Assembly (NCBI RefSeq): GCF_024170225.1
Contig: NZ_JALJXU010000006.1
Location: 94,815-158,814, forward strand
Length of the DNA: 64,000 bases
Reading direction: 5' to 3'
Origin: Streptococcus gallinaceus
Lineage (GTDB): Bacteria > Bacillota > Bacilli > Lactobacillales > Streptococcaceae
Below, piece by piece: positions 36,423 to 46,181 of this stretch; within the stretch, counting starts at the first letter, position 1, and the number at the start of each line of letters is the position of its first letter. Made by a program: the position numbers and the translations under genes. Below the pieces are notes generated by a model. That model made no database searches. It was not told the DNA's origin and was given only the letters and a program-made list of their open reading frames with translations.

Positions 36423-36459
36423 GGTCAAAATGGTCAAAAAGCGCATTTTAGGGTATAAT
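36423..36459 (+). promoter_or_regulatory. zapA promoter with repeated GGTCAAA
   Basis: A -10 TATAAT is at 36454-36459 and TGGTCA at 36431-36436 is a plausible -35 (17 bases). Two GGTCAAA heptads (36423-36429 and 36432-36438) overlap the -35 with a 2-base spacer. They resemble a CtsR operator, which normally has a 3-base spacer. Confidence 0.4.
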
Positions 36460-36477
36460 GAAAAATGAGGTGATTTT

Positions 36478-36789
36478 ATGGCAAACTTGAATCGATATAA
36501 ATTTACATTTGGAGAAAAACAATTAACCTTGACCACCGAGCATGACAATCTTTTCATGGAAGAAATCGAACGTGTGGCGCAAGAAAAATACCTAGCTTTG
36601 AAAGAAAAAATGCCGAGTGCAGATCCAGAGACTCTGGCTCTTCTCTTGGCGATCAATGCCTTGTCAGTTCAATTGACGCGCGAGGTTGCCTTTGAAAAAA
36701 CAGAGGCTAAGTTACGACAAATGACAGAAAGAAGTGGGAACAACAAGACACCGTTGGTTGACTTGGATGAACTTGAGGACAGCCTATGA
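36478..36789 (+). CDS. zapA: Cell division protein ZapA
   Basis: This FtsZ-associated protein promotes Z-ring bundling. It has 103 residues with the N-terminal FTFGEKQLTLTTEHDNLFMEEI domain, then a long coiled coil from NALSVQLTREVAFEKTEAKLRQM. It precedes cvpA with a 4-base overlap and mutS2 after it, the usual Firmicutes order zapA-cvpA-mutS2. Confidence 0.88.
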   Translation: MANLNRYKFTFGEKQLTLTTEHDNLFMEEIERVAQEKYLALKEKMPSADPETLALLLAINALSVQLTREVAFEKTEAKLRQMTERSGNNKTPLVDLDELEDSL

Positions 36790-37334
36790 TTTCATTGATC
36801 TTGTTGATTATTTTATTGTGGAGCTTTTATATCGGCTACAGCCGTGGATTGGTATTGCAGGCTTACTACACATTTTCAGCCATCCTTTCCTTGATGATTG
36901 CGTCTGGAAATTACAAGAGCTTGGCCAAGATTCTCTATCTCTGGATACCTTTTACTACAGCAACAGAGGGCTCGAAAAATGCTTTTTTTGCGAGTAAGTA
37001 CCTCTTTAGCTTGGATGAAATCTTTTACGCGGGTTTAGCATTTTTAGTGGTCTATGTCTTGGTTTATGCCATCATGCGTCTGATTGGAATTTTCGTGCAT
37101 TTGCTGAATTTTATCAACCCAGATACGCGTCTGACAAATGGGATTAGTGGTGGCTTGTCTGTGGTTGTGACCTTGATTTCGCTTCAGTTGGTCTTGACAG
37201 TTGCTGCGACTGTACCGATAGCGACCGTTCAGAACTATTTGCAAGGAAGCTTTGTCGCCAATGCGATTATCAAATACACCCCGATTATGACGAGTGTTTT
37301 ACAGCAACTCTGGGTGACAAATGTGGTGGGGTAA
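36786..37334 (+). CDS. CvpA family membrane protein
   Basis: This 182-residue protein has four hydrophobic segments ([82 protein letters not shown]). It matches the CvpA/colicin V production family, whose molecular role in Gram-positives is not established. It overlaps zapA by 4 bases. Confidence 0.85.
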   Translation: MISLILLIILLWSFYIGYSRGLVLQAYYTFSAILSLMIASGNYKSLAKILYLWIPFTTATEGSKNAFFASKYLFSLDEIFYAGLAFLVVYVLVYAIMRLIGIFVHLLNFINPDTRLTNGISGGLSVVVTLISLQLVLTVAATVPIATVQNYLQGSFVANAIIKYTPIMTSVLQQLWVTNVVG

Positions 37335-37366
37335 GCGAGACTTACCTCTTTTTTAGTAGGAAGAAT

Positions 37367-39700
37367 ATGAATCAAAAAATTATTGAAACTTTAGAATTTA
37401 AGAAAGTAACCGCTCTGGTAGAGCCCTTCTTGGTGACGGAACAGGGCTTACAAGAATTGCGAGAGCTAGCGCCCATGACAGATAGCGGTCGTCTCCAACA
37501 GTCCTTTGATGAATTGACAGATATGGCGGCGATTTTTGAGTATTATCCGCACTTTGCCATTGGCAAGACGGTGGATGTCTCGCCAGCCATCAAGCGGCTC
37601 CAATTGGACGCCGATCTCAATATTTCTGAACTCCTCAGTCTGAAAAAGGTCTTGGAGGTCACGAAAAATCTGTCTGATTTTTATGCGGATTTGGAAAATG
37701 TCAGTCTGGGACAATTGCAAGTCTTGTTTGAAAAAATGGAGTTATTTCCTAGTTTGCAAGGCTCGCTTCAAGCTATTAACGATGGCGGTTTTATTGAAGA
37801 TTTTGCATCTGAAAATCTCCTGAAAATTCGACGAAAAATCCAAGAATCAGAGACGCAGGTCCGCCAAGTTATGCAGGAATTTCTCAAGACAAAGGCAGAG
37901 ATGCTGTCCGATACCGTTTTGGCTAGTCGAAATGGACGCAATGTCTTGCCTGTTAAAAATACCTTCCGCAACAAGATTGCAGGGGTGGTGCATGACATTT
38001 CGGCATCGGGCTCAACGGTTTATATCGAGCCGCGCTCAGTTGTGGCGCTCAACGAGGACATTACCAATGCGCGTGCGGAGGAACGGCATGAGATTGCACG
38101 GATTTTGACAGATTTGTCAAATATGATTCGACCGCATGCAGCCATTATCGGCAATAATGCTTGGGTGCTTGGCCACTTGGATTTGGTGCGAGGAAAGCAC
38201 CTCTTTGCTCAGCGCTATGACGCGGTCGTACCGGTGGTGTCGCCAGAGCAGGACATCGCCCTTCTCAACGTCCGCCATCCCCTGATTTCACATCCAGTTG
38301 CCAATCATTTGCACTTTGGAAAAAATTTGACTGCAATCGTCATTACCGGTCCCAATACGGGTGGTAAGACCATCATGCTGAAAACCCTTGGTTTGGCCCA
38401 GCTGATGGCCCAGTCTGGTTTGCCAATTCTGGCCGATAAGGGCAGTCGTGTCGGCATTTTTGACCAGATTTTTGCGGATATTGGTGACGAGCAGTCCATC
38501 GAGCAGAGTTTGTCAACCTTTTCTAGTCACATGACGCACATTGTTTCGATTTTAGACCAGACGGATGAGCATTCCTTGATTCTCTTTGATGAGTTGGGGG
38601 CGGGGACAGACCCGCAAGAGGGAGCCAGTCTGGCTATGGCGATCCTAGATGATTTGCGGATGCGGGGCATCAAGACTATGGCAACGACCCACTATCCAGA
38701 GCTCAAGGCTTACGGTATTGAGACGCCGGCTGTTGAGAATGCTAGTATGGAATTTGACACAGACAGTCTGCGGCCGACCTATTGCTTTTTGCAGGGAGTT
38801 CCTGGTCGGTCAAATGCCTTTGAAATTGCCCGTCGCCTCGGTTTGTCGGATATTGTGATTGGAGCAGCTCAAGAGTGGACAGATACGGATAGCGATGTCA
38901 ATCGGATTATTGAAAAGCTGGAAAGTCAAACTCTTGAGAGTCGGAAAAGACTGGAGCGGATTCGTGATGTCGAGCAGGACAATCTCAAGATGAATCGTGC
39001 CCTTCACAAACTCTACAATGAACTCAATCGTGAACGGGAGTCAGAGCTGAACAAGGCACGCATCGAGGCTCAGGAAATTGTTGCTTTGGCTTTGGCAGAA
39101 AGCGAGGACATTCTCAAAAATCTCCATGACCAAGCCAGCCTCAAACCGCATCAGATTATCGAAGCCAAGGGGAAACTGAAAAAATTAGCTCCTGCAACCG
39201 TTGACCTATCGAAAAATAAGGTCTTGAAAAAAGCCAAAGAAGAAAAGGCTGCCAAGATAGGAGATGACATTGTCGTAACGGCCTACGGTCAGCGAGGAAC
39301 ATTGACCAATCAGCTCAAAGATGGTCGATTTGAAGCACAAGTTGGCTTGATTAAGATGACCTTGAAACGGGATGAATTTACCCTTGTCAAGGCTGAAAAA
39401 GAAGACAAGCCTAAGCAGAAGCAGATTAATGTCGTCAAACGGTCGTCTGCCAAAGGACCACGTGCCCGTCTGGATCTTCGTGGTAAGCGCTATGAAGAAG
39501 CCATGCAAGAACTGGATGAATTTATCGACCAGGCTCTGCTCAACAATATGGCGCAAGTAGACATTATCCATGGTATCGGGACAGGAGTTATACGCGAAGG
39601 GGTGACCAAGTACCTCCGCCGCAATCGGAACGTCAAAGAGTTTGGCTATGCACCGCAAAATGCAGGTGGCTCTGGCGCGACCATTGTGACCTTTAAGTAA
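37367..39700 (+). CDS. mutS2: Endonuclease MutS2
   Basis: This is a MutS-family ATPase with a C-terminal Smr nuclease domain, reported to suppress homologous recombination and to act on collided ribosomes in Bacillus. The 777 residues have Walker A GPNTGGKT near residue 327, Walker [13 protein letters not shown] and the ATTHYPELK switch. A long coiled coil covers about 520-630. The Smr domain in the last 75 residues has the [12 protein letters not shown] and [13 protein letters not shown] motifs. The mismatch-binding domain I of MutS1 is absent, as expected. Confidence 0.95.
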   Translation: MNQKIIETLEFKKVTALVEPFLVTEQGLQELRELAPMTDSGRLQQSFDELTDMAAIFEYYPHFAIGKTVDVSPAIKRLQLDADLNISELLSLKKVLEVTKNLSDFYADLENVSLGQLQVLFEKMELFPSLQGSLQAINDGGFIEDFASENLLKIRRKIQESETQVRQVMQEFLKTKAEMLSDTVLASRNGRNVLPVKNTFRNKIAGVVHDISASGSTVYIEPRSVVALNEDITNARAEERHEIARILTDLSNMIRPHAAIIGNNAWVLGHLDLVRGKHLFAQRYDAVVPVVSPEQDIALLNVRHPLISHPVANHLHFGKNLTAIVITGPNTGGKTIMLKTLGLAQLMAQSGLPILADKGSRVGIFDQIFADIGDEQSIEQSLSTFSSHMTHIVSILDQTDEHSLILFDELGAGTDPQEGASLAMAILDDLRMRGIKTMATTHYPELKAYGIETPAVENASMEFDTDSLRPTYCFLQGVPGRSNAFEIARRLGLSDIVIGAAQEWTDTDSDVNRIIEKLESQTLESRKRLERIRDVEQDNLKMNRALHKLYNELNRERESELNKARIEAQEIVALALAESEDILKNLHDQASLKPHQIIEAKGKLKKLAPATVDLSKNKVLKKAKEEKAAKIGDDIVVTAYGQRGTLTNQLKDGRFEAQVGLIKMTLKRDEFTLVKAEKEDKPKQKQINVVKRSSAKGPRARLDLRGKRYEEAMQELDEFIDQALLNNMAQVDIIHGIGTGVIREGVTKYLRRNRNVKEFGYAPQNAGGSGATIVTFK

Positions 39701-39714
39701 GATTGAGAGTTGGC

Positions 39715-40356
39715 ATGAAGATTAGAAATTACCAAGCAGGAGATGAGAAAGGCTGGGTCTACACCAAGGCTTTGGCTCATCTCTTTTCGCCATTTTTCGA
39801 TGACAGAGACACCTTTAAACCAGCCTTGGACAGAGAGGTTTTTGATGAGCGGATTGAGTTGGTGGCAGAAGAGGCAGGTCAGATTGTCGGGATTCTGGAC
39901 ATAGAAATCTACAATCAAGAATACAGCCGAATCTATCGCTATGCACCGGCAGATAAGGTGGCTTATTTTAGCAATCTAGCGGTCCATCCGGAATTTCAAG
40001 GAAGAGGAATTGCACAGGCGCTTTTTGATAGGGCAAGAGCGAAATTAGAGGAGAAAAAGGTTGAAAAGCTCTCCATCTTCACACGAGACGGTAATACGGC
40101 CAATCATCTCTACCAGAAATGGGGAGGAAAATTGGTCTGTCACGATTGGCTGGTGATTGGCAGTCCCAAGCAAGAGCCAGACTTTCATTTTGACTTGGAT
40201 CTGGCCGCAGGCAAGCTCGCTCTGTCAGATCTAGCAGGCAATCCCATTAGCTACTACCAACGCGAGGGAGTCTATATCGTGTCCGAGGAGGCAGCCCTCT
40301 CAAACTTTGATATAGAAGAATCCTACCAAGAATTTACTTATGTGATTGAATTATAA
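39715..40356 (+). CDS. GNAT family N-acetyltransferase
   Basis: This 213-residue protein has a GNAT domain in its first 150 residues. The acetyl-CoA loop is AVHPEFQGRGIAQALFDRA, preceded by beta-strand VAYFSNL and followed by LSIFTRDGNTANHLYQKWGG. The C-terminal 60 residues form an extra domain. The substrate is not predictable. ATG 39715 is preferred over the TTG at 39703. It lies 14 bases after mutS2 and is likely co-transcribed with it. Confidence 0.8.
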   Translation: MKIRNYQAGDEKGWVYTKALAHLFSPFFDDRDTFKPALDREVFDERIELVAEEAGQIVGILDIEIYNQEYSRIYRYAPADKVAYFSNLAVHPEFQGRGIAQALFDRARAKLEEKKVEKLSIFTRDGNTANHLYQKWGGKLVCHDWLVIGSPKQEPDFHFDLDLAAGKLALSDLAGNPISYYQREGVYIVSEEAALSNFDIEESYQEFTYVIEL

Positions 40357-40386
40357 AAGAATCCTCAGCAGCGCTGGGGATTTTTA
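40357..40386. terminator. Bidirectional terminator
   Basis: ATCCTCAGC and GCTGGGGAT arms (40361-40369 and 40373-40381, one G-U pair) are followed by TTTTAT; the A-run before serves the minus-strand peroxidase gene. Confidence 0.8.
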
Positions 40387-40860
40387 TAGCAATGCCTTGA
40401 TACTCTCTTCTAAGTCGGCTGGCTGACTTTTGGCAGAAAAGCGTTGGCTAACTTGTCCGTCTCGTCCGATGAGGAATTTGGCAAAGTTCCATTCGATGGC
40501 TTTTCCGACTGGACCAGATGCTTGGTCTTTGAGCCAACTATAGAGCGGACTCGCCTCTTTTCCGTTGACCTTGATTTTGGCAAATCGAGGGAAGGTCGTC
40601 TGGTAGTTGAGGCTGCAAAATGTATTGATTTCCTCAGCAGTTCCTGGCGCTTGACTCAAGAATTGATTGCAGGGAAAATCTAAAATTTCAAAGCCGTCTT
40701 CCTTGTAAGTATCGTAGAGTTTTTGTAGTCCCTCGTATTGGGGTGTCAGTCCGCAACCTGTGGCGGTGTTGACAATCAAGAGCACCTTTCCACGGTAACT
40801 TTCTAAGGAAATGTCCCGATCATCTTGACCTTTTACTGTAAAATCATAGATTGTTGTCAT
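40384..40860 (-). CDS. Glutathione peroxidase family thiol peroxidase
   Basis: This 158-residue peroxidase has peroxidatic Cys36 in NTATGCGLTPQ (Cys, not selenocysteine), then NFPCNQF-like DFPCNQFLSQAPG and a conserved Trp-Asn pair in IEWNFAKFLIGRDG. Such Cys-type enzymes usually take electrons from thioredoxin. The thioredoxin gene lies divergently 118 bases away and methionine sulfoxide reductase just beyond, making a peroxide-defence cluster. The start at 40860 is set by GAGAGGG upstream; a longer frame upstream is unlikely. Confidence 0.88.
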   Translation of the reverse strand: MTTIYDFTVKGQDDRDISLESYRGKVLLIVNTATGCGLTPQYEGLQKLYDTYKEDGFEILDFPCNQFLSQAPGTAEEINTFCSLNYQTTFPRFAKIKVNGKEASPLYSWLKDQASGPVGKAIEWNFAKFLIGRDGQVSQRFSAKSQPADLEESIKALL

Positions 40861-40978
40861 CTTTTTCCCTCTCTTTTTTATCATCTTACCATAAATCGTC
40901 CCAAACGTAGCAATTATTTCCCAATCTCTTATTTTTATTGTAGAATAACAGTACAAAATGAAGAAACGGAGAATTTCT

Positions 40979-41293
40979 ATGGTACAAGCTATTACAGATG
41001 CAAATTTTGAAACAGAAACAGCTCAAGGCGTGGTTCTTGTAGACTTTTGGGCAACTTGGTGTGGTCCATGTCGTATGCAAGCTCCTATCTTGGAACAATT
41101 GGCAGAAGAAGTAGACGAAGATGAATTGCGCATTTACAAAATGGATGTCGATGAAAATCCAGAAACAGCGCGTGGTTTTGGTATCATGTCTATCCCAACA
41201 CTCTTGTTCAAAAAAGATGGTCAAGTGGTCAAACAAGTAGCCGGTGTGCACACGAAAGACCAGATTAAAGCAATCTTGGCTGAGATTGGTTAA
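40979..41293 (+). CDS. trxA: Thioredoxin
   Basis: This is a disulfide reductant of 104 residues with the WCGPC active site (Trp27-Cys31). It has the fold landmarks VVLVDFWATWCGPC, KMDVDENPETARGFGIMSIPTLLFK (cis-Pro) and a C-terminal helix. ATG 40979 follows GGAGAATTTCT. It is likely the reductant for the nearby peroxidase and MsrAB. Confidence 0.94.
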   Translation: MVQAITDANFETETAQGVVLVDFWATWCGPCRMQAPILEQLAEEVDEDELRIYKMDVDENPETARGFGIMSIPTLLFKKDGQVVKQVAGVHTKDQIKAILAEIG

Positions 41294-41304
41294 TAGACAA
41301 GCAC

Positions 41305-41331
41305 AGTGGGAGGCCTAGCCTCCTATTTTTG
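41305..41331 (+). terminator. Terminator of trxA
   Basis: Arms GGAGGC (41309-41314) and GCCTCC (41318-41323) are followed by TATTTTT. Confidence 0.8.
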
Positions 41332-41348
41332 TAGATTGGAGGTAGCAA

Positions 41349-42296
41349 ATGAAAGAAATTTATCTTGCAGGTGGTTGTTTTTGGGGTCTAGAAGAATATT
41401 TTTCACAGATTGAAGGTGTGGAAAAAACGACGGTTGGGTATGCCAATGGTCAGGTCGAAACCACCTCTTATCGACTTCTCAAGCAGACAGACCATGCAGA
41501 GACCGTTTATCTGGCTTATGATGAGTCACTTCTGTCCTTGCGCGAAATTTTGCTCTATTATTTCCGCGTGATTGACCCTGTGTCTGTCAATCAACAAGGT
41601 CCAGATAAGGGACGTCAGTACCGTACGGGAATTTACTATACAGATGACACGGATTTGTCCGTGATTGAGGCTGTGATGGCAGAAGAAGCTGCCAAATTCG
41701 GTCACCAAAAGCTGGCTGTCGAATGTGAGCCCTTGCGCCACTACATTCTAGCTGAGGACTATCATCAAGATTATCTCAAGAAAAATCCAACTGGCTACTG
41801 CCACATTGATGTCCAGCAAGCTAAAATTCCAGTTATTGATGCCCAGCAATACCAAAAGCCCAGTCAAGAAGAGCTTAAAAGCCAGTTGACCGACTTGCAG
41901 TACCAAGTGACGCAGGAAGCAGCGACGGAACGTCCCTTTGAAAATGAATTTTTCGAGAGCGACCAAGCTGGTATCTATGTGGATATCACGACGGGGGAGC
42001 CTTTGTTCTTATCGACGGACAAGTTTGATTCGGGTTGCGGCTGGCCTTCGTTCACGAAGCCGATTAGCAAGGAAGTAGCGACCTATTTCCAAGACCGTTC
42101 GCACGGAATGAATCGAATCGAGGTCAGAAGTCGTGCTGGTCAAGCCCATCTCGGCCATGTTTTTGACGATGGTCCGACAGATAAGGGTGGGTTGCGCTAC
42201 TGTATCAATTCGGCGGCATTGCGCTTTATTCCCAGAGAGGAAATGGAAGCAGCTGGTTATGGATTGTTCGTGGATTTATTAAAAAATAAAGAATAA
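41349..42296 (+). CDS. msrAB: Bifunctional methionine sulfoxide reductase MsrA-MsrB
   Basis: This fusion enzyme repairs both S- and R-sulfoxides of methionine. MsrA covers about 1-155, with catalytic Cys10 in [12 protein letters not shown] and YRTGIYY. MsrB covers about 185-310, with [33 protein letters not shown] (catalytic Cys in RYCINS) and [11 protein letters not shown]. No signal peptide is visible, so this is the cytoplasmic form. GGAGG precedes the start. Confidence 0.95.
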   Translation: MKEIYLAGGCFWGLEEYFSQIEGVEKTTVGYANGQVETTSYRLLKQTDHAETVYLAYDESLLSLREILLYYFRVIDPVSVNQQGPDKGRQYRTGIYYTDDTDLSVIEAVMAEEAAKFGHQKLAVECEPLRHYILAEDYHQDYLKKNPTGYCHIDVQQAKIPVIDAQQYQKPSQEELKSQLTDLQYQVTQEAATERPFENEFFESDQAGIYVDITTGEPLFLSTDKFDSGCGWPSFTKPISKEVATYFQDRSHGMNRIEVRSRAGQAHLGHVFDDGPTDKGGLRYCINSAALRFIPREEMEAAGYGLFVDLLKNKE

Positions 42297-42308
42297 TCAT
42301 ACAAAAAC

Positions 42309-42336
42309 TTGCAAATTTTTGAATTTTTTATATAAT
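42309..42336 (+). promoter_or_regulatory. Promoter of the glycine riboswitch transcript
   Basis: TTGCAA (42309-42314) and TATAAT (42331-42336) have a 16-base spacer, about 70 bases before the aptamer. Confidence 0.6.
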
Positions 42337-42394
42337 ATAAAGTATAAAAATAAAATACCGGTTGATGGTCTATAGGAGGAGATTTCTGACTGTA

Positions 42395-42540
42395 GACAGG
42401 ACGGAACTCTGGAGAGACCATTTGGCGCCGAAGGGGCAAGGCAGATTCTGCTGAAACTCTCAGGCAAAAGGACAGAGCGAAAAAAGGGATTTTCCCCACG
42501 TTTTTCGTGTATCCAGAGGCTAGCAATAGCCTCTTTTTCT
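42395..42540 (+). ncRNA. Glycine riboswitch (single aptamer) with terminator platform
   Basis: The aptamer core is recognised by GGAGAGACC (42411-42419), GCCGAAGGGGCAA (42427-42439), and AAACTCTCAGGCAAAAGGACAGAG (segments between 42454 and 42478), the standard gcvT/glycine motif. Only one such core is present, so this is a singlet rather than the common tandem form. Downstream, AGAGGCTA-GCAA-TAGCCTCT with TTTTTC (42515-42540) forms the terminator. It precedes an alanine/glycine symporter gene. A similar singlet in Streptococcus pyogenes has been reported to shut off its symporter gene when glycine is high; the same logic is inferred here. Confidence 0.92.
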
Positions 42541-42571
42541 TGGCTTTCTAGGATAAAAAGGAGAATGTGAT

Positions 42572-43900
42572 ATGCTTGAATGGATGCAACAACTGCAAAG
42601 CTTGGTATGGGGTGCGCCCCTCTTGCTGCTTTTAGTGGGGACTGGTTTGTATTTGACCGTGCGACTGGGAATTTTTCAATTTTTTAAGCTGCCCAAGGCT
42701 TTTCATTTGATTCTGTCTGGCGACCAGTCAGGAGATGGAGAGGTCTCTAGTTTTGCTGCTCTCTGTACGGCTCTAGCAGCTACTGTTGGGACGGGAAATA
42801 TTGTCGGAGTAGCGACTGCTATTAAGCTAGGTGGGCCGGGAGCCTTATTTTGGATGTGGGTCGCAGCATTTTTGGGAATGGCGACCAAGTATGCGGAAGG
42901 TTTTTTAGCTATAAAATACAGGACAACGGATGCCAATGGCGAAAGTTCGGGCGGTCCTATGTACTATATTTTGCTTGGTATGGGGGAGAAATGGCGTCCG
43001 TTAGCAACTTTCTTTGCCTTTAGTGGTCTTTTGGTAGCACTCTTTGGAATGGGGACCTTTACACAGGTCAATGCCATTACGAGCTCGGTTCAGAATAGTT
43101 TTGGGGTGGATGTACGCCTTGTTGGGCTCGTGCTAGGCTTGATTGTTGCACTGATTATTTTCCGCGGGATTCATGCAATATCCGATGTCGCGACGAAAGT
43201 AGTACCATTTATGGCTATTGTCTATATTCTCGCGACTTTGGGAATTTTAGGAATGCATCTAGACCATCTGTTGCCGAGTCTCAAGTTGATTGTGACATCT
43301 GCTTTTACAGGGACAGCTGCGACGGGTGGTTTTGTCGGAGCGACCATGATGGTTGCCTTGCGTAGCGGGGTTGCGCGTGGGGTTTTCTCCAATGAATCTG
43401 GTTTGGGGAGTGCACCGATTGTAGCAGCAGCTGCCAAGTCGAACCACGCTGTGGAACAGGGCTTGATTTCGATGACGGGGACTTTTATTGATACCTTGAT
43501 TATCTGTAGTTTAACAGGATTGTCAATTATTGTGACAGGATTTTGGACAGGCGCGCAAAATGGCGCAACGCTAACCCAGACGGTGTTTACTAGCACCTAT
43601 TCACAGTGGGGAAGTGGAATACTAACCATTCTGCTCACACTCTTTGCTTTTACCACCATTTTAGGGTGGAATTATTATGGAGAGCGTTGCTTTGAATTTC
43701 TTTTTGGAGTGAAATACCTAAAAGCCTACCGTATCCTTTTTGTGGCCATGGTTGTTCTAGGAGCCTTTATTGAGTTGGAGTTGATTTGGGTGATTGCCGA
43801 TATCGTGAATGGACTCATGGCTTTGCCCAATCTCATCGCCCTCTTGGCCTTGTCACCAATTGTTATTGCAGAGACAAAAGAATACCTAAAGAAGAAGTAA
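42572..43900 (+). CDS. Alanine/glycine:cation symporter (AGCS family)
   Basis: This sodium- or proton-coupled importer for glycine/alanine has 442 residues and about ten helices. Family landmarks are GTGNIVGVATAIKLGGPGALFWMW, GGPMYYI, GVARGVFSNESGLGSAP and TTILGWNYYGERC. AAGGAG precedes ATG 42572. Control by the glycine riboswitch immediately upstream identifies glycine as a physiological substrate or signal. Confidence 0.93.
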   Translation: MLEWMQQLQSLVWGAPLLLLLVGTGLYLTVRLGIFQFFKLPKAFHLILSGDQSGDGEVSSFAALCTALAATVGTGNIVGVATAIKLGGPGALFWMWVAAFLGMATKYAEGFLAIKYRTTDANGESSGGPMYYILLGMGEKWRPLATFFAFSGLLVALFGMGTFTQVNAITSSVQNSFGVDVRLVGLVLGLIVALIIFRGIHAISDVATKVVPFMAIVYILATLGILGMHLDHLLPSLKLIVTSAFTGTAATGGFVGATMMVALRSGVARGVFSNESGLGSAPIVAAAAKSNHAVEQGLISMTGTFIDTLIICSLTGLSIIVTGFWTGAQNGATLTQTVFTSTYSQWGSGILTILLTLFAFTTILGWNYYGERCFEFLFGVKYLKAYRILFVAMVVLGAFIELELIWVIADIVNGLMALPNLIALLALSPIVIAETKEYLKKK

Positions 43901-43944
43901 AGAAAACCACTACCTAGCGATTAGGTGGTGGTTTTTGGGTGGGG
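43897..43944 (+). repeat. 48-bp direct repeat, copy 1 (contains the symporter terminator)
   Basis: It is identical over 48 bases to 49180-49227. It includes a strong terminator hairpin, arms 43903-43916 and 43922-43935, followed by TTTTT. The last codons and stop of the minus-strand histidine kinase gene lie inside this copy, so the kinase C-terminus PHPKTTT is encoded by terminator DNA. Confidence 0.95.
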
Positions 43945-45300
43945 CTCAATGGGAACAGGAATGAGTATTACTAATGTAAAAATGTTTTGATCTGTATGCA
44001 CGGTCATCCAACCCTCATAGTCTTTTAGGGTGGATTGGATACTCTTAAGACCAAAACCATGGTATTGATGATCAGTTTTAGATGTTTTGGGAAGTTGGCT
44101 ATCTGAGTCGAACTCAAGATGGTCTAGTAATGGATTGCGAACCTGGATTTGAACGAATTGCTGGTGTGGTTTTATTTCTAAACTAATCTGGCGTAGCTGA
44201 CTATCTGGATACTCTTGTACACATTCAATCGCATTATCGATTGCATTTCCCAAGATGGTGTAAAGATCAATAGTGGAAATAAAATCTAGGATTTGACTAT
44301 CGATCATATGACTGAATCGAATAGCGTGTAGTTGGCAATATTCTTGTTTTTGTGTTAAGAGGGTATTGAGGGCTTCATTTTCTAAATTTAATACTTGATC
44401 ATGTTGCTGGATTGTTGCTAGTAAATTAGAAAAATAGGCTTCTTTTTCCTGATTTGGAAGACTTGAAAGAGCTAATATTTGGTGTTTTAAATCATGACTT
44501 TTACGATTGATAAGATCGACACTTTCTTTTTCAATATGATATTGACGTTGTCGCTCATGCAAAACATGCTCTAAAATAACTTGTTCCTCTAAAAGATGCG
44601 AGGCGTGTAGCGTCACGAATTGGGCATATAGGATTAGAGCGCAGAGTGCTAGACTTGAAAGAGCGCTAATATAGCGTTCTGATCCCGCGTTATTATTGAA
44701 AATATGCTGACTCGAAAAAGCTTGGAAAATCAAGAGTAGCAGCATCATGCTATAAGCTCGAAAACTAGTTTTGGATTTAACCAAAGACGGGTGTTCAACT
44801 AGTTCTGCTCGAAACAAGGAATAAACTCCGCTATAAATGGTCAGTGATACCAAGGCAGATAGGGGCATATAAATTCCTAGATGCTGTGGCAAATCAATCC
44901 ACAAGGCTTGTGCAATCAGTTCGTGAAAACTAACAAAAACCATGTGTTGGAGTGCATAGCCTGCAAGTGCAATGAAAATGAGACTCTCTTTGGGCAGATT
45001 GAAAACCCAACGGATGGTTAAAATTGTTATCAACGATAAGAAAAGGTACCAACTCCCAAACATGAGAATTCTAATAAGGGTGACAAGGTGAGGATTGAAA
45101 GCTAGCCCATGATTGATGGCTAGATTTAAATCTTTAAGAGGAAAGAATCCAAGGGACAAGAGCGATAGGAAAAGTAAAACAGCTGTCAGTCGGCAGTAAT
45201 GTCTTTTTTGTAGTGGATGGGAGGGGAGGATGAAGACTAGCATAGCTCCAGTCAATTCCAAAACAAATCGGACTTCCTCAACGATGGAGAGGACTGTCAT
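43921..45300 (-). CDS. GHKL sensor histidine kinase (AgrC/HPK10-like)
   Basis: This 459-residue membrane kinase has six to seven N-terminal hydrophobic segments (about 1-225). A coiled dimerisation helix follows with phospho-acceptor His in INRKSHDLKHQILAL (about residue 268), and a GHKL ATPase domain with NAIDNAIECV and YHGFGLKSIQSTL. This is the AgrC/ComD/BlpH type that usually senses peptides or envelope signals. The response regulator upstream overlaps by 4 bases. No small peptide gene is apparent between them. The C-terminal residues come from the 48-bp repeat, so the natural end may have been altered. Confidence 0.85.
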   Translation of the reverse strand: MTVLSIVEEVRFVLELTGAMLVFILPSHPLQKRHYCRLTAVLLFLSLLSLGFFPLKDLNLAINHGLAFNPHLVTLIRILMFGSWYLFLSLITILTIRWVFNLPKESLIFIALAGYALQHMVFVSFHELIAQALWIDLPQHLGIYMPLSALVSLTIYSGVYSLFRAELVEHPSLVKSKTSFRAYSMMLLLLIFQAFSSQHIFNNNAGSERYISALSSLALCALILYAQFVTLHASHLLEEQVILEHVLHERQRQYHIEKESVDLINRKSHDLKHQILALSSLPNQEKEAYFSNLLATIQQHDQVLNLENEALNTLLTQKQEYCQLHAIRFSHMIDSQILDFISTIDLYTILGNAIDNAIECVQEYPDSQLRQISLEIKPHQQFVQIQVRNPLLDHLEFDSDSQLPKTSKTDHQYHGFGLKSIQSTLKDYEGWMTVHTDQNIFTLVILIPVPIEPHPKTTT

Positions 45301-46025
45301 TGAAAACCTCCTATAAAGTGAGAGAATTCTTGTAGAAATACTTGTCTACGCGTACGGCTGATTGGGATACGGTAATCCTGAATAAAGATAACATTATCAC
45401 GGATTGCTTCTATTTTTGCTAAATTTACCAAAAAAGACTGTCCAGCTTTGGCAAAGCCAGCCCTAATCAATTCGTTTTCGATTGACTTCATACTACCATT
45501 TGTTTCGTAGATTTGTTTTTTCGTATGGTAAGTCAACTTATGCCCCTGTACTTCTACAAATAGAATGGTTTGTGTAGGGATAGTGAGAGTCTCCTTACCG
45601 ATAGAAATGTTCATTTTTTGTCTACGGACTTTATCAATTTCTAAGATGGCGCGCTGCAAGCGAAAGGCAAATGAAGCATAGTCAACAGGCTTTAGTAGGA
45701 AGTCTAAAGCTTGAACTGCATAGCCTTGGATTGCATATTGGATGAGACTGGTTACAAATAGAATAACTACTTTTTCATCCTGAGCACGGATTAGTCTAGC
45801 TGCTTCCATGCCATTCAACTGCCCCATTTCAATGTCTAGGATAATTAAGTCAAACGCTTGATTAGTGGATTGAAATTCCTGATAAAAATCTAAAAAGACT
45901 TCTGCAGAATTAAACTGCTGCGTTTTAATATCTAAGTGTTCATTGGTCGCGAAATGTTGGCAAAAACCAGCCAATTCTTGTGTGACTTGATTGTGATCAT
46001 CTACAAGAGCTATACGATAGGTCAT
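45297..46025 (-). CDS. LytTR-family response regulator
   Basis: This 242-residue regulator has a receiver domain with acidic LVDDHN, phospho-Asp in LIILDIEMGQLNG (about residue 60) and Lys in FLLKPVDY. A LytTR DNA-binding domain covers about 137-240 (ILFVEVQGHKLTYHTK ... GFAKAGQSFLVNLAKIEAI). It is the partner of the GHKL kinase that overlaps its 3' end. The nearest plausible target is the divergent GH3 gene 173 bases away; convincing LytTR direct repeats were not found in that interval. GGAG lies upstream on the minus strand. Confidence 0.86.
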   Translation of the reverse strand: MTYRIALVDDHNQVTQELAGFCQHFATNEHLDIKTQQFNSAEVFLDFYQEFQSTNQAFDLIILDIEMGQLNGMEAARLIRAQDEKVVILFVTSLIQYAIQGYAVQALDFLLKPVDYASFAFRLQRAILEIDKVRRQKMNISIGKETLTIPTQTILFVEVQGHKLTYHTKKQIYETNGSMKSIENELIRAGFAKAGQSFLVNLAKIEAIRDNVIFIQDYRIPISRTRRQVFLQEFSHFIGGFQ

Positions 46026-46167
46026 TTGTCTCTCCTTTTCAGACTATTATAGCAAAAAATAGTTGTAAAAATAACTGATATAGGTTGACATGACAATTTG
46101 TGCTTATTAAGAGACTGGATGTGTTGAAAACTGCCTTACAGATTCAGATTATGATAAAGTAAAGACA

Positions 46168-46181
46168 ATAAAACGTTTTCA
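46168..46181 (+). promoter_or_regulatory. Candidate cre (CcpA) site before the GH3 gene
   Basis: ATAAAACGTTTTCA matches 12 of 14 positions of the cre consensus TGWAANCGNTNWCA (the leading TG is AT). It lies just before the ribosome site, so CcpA would block elongation when preferred sugars are present. Confidence 0.55.

Noticed and set aside
42340..42405. Second glycine aptamer upstream of the first
   Set aside because: No GCCGAAGGGGCAA-type core or matching stems are visible in this stretch.
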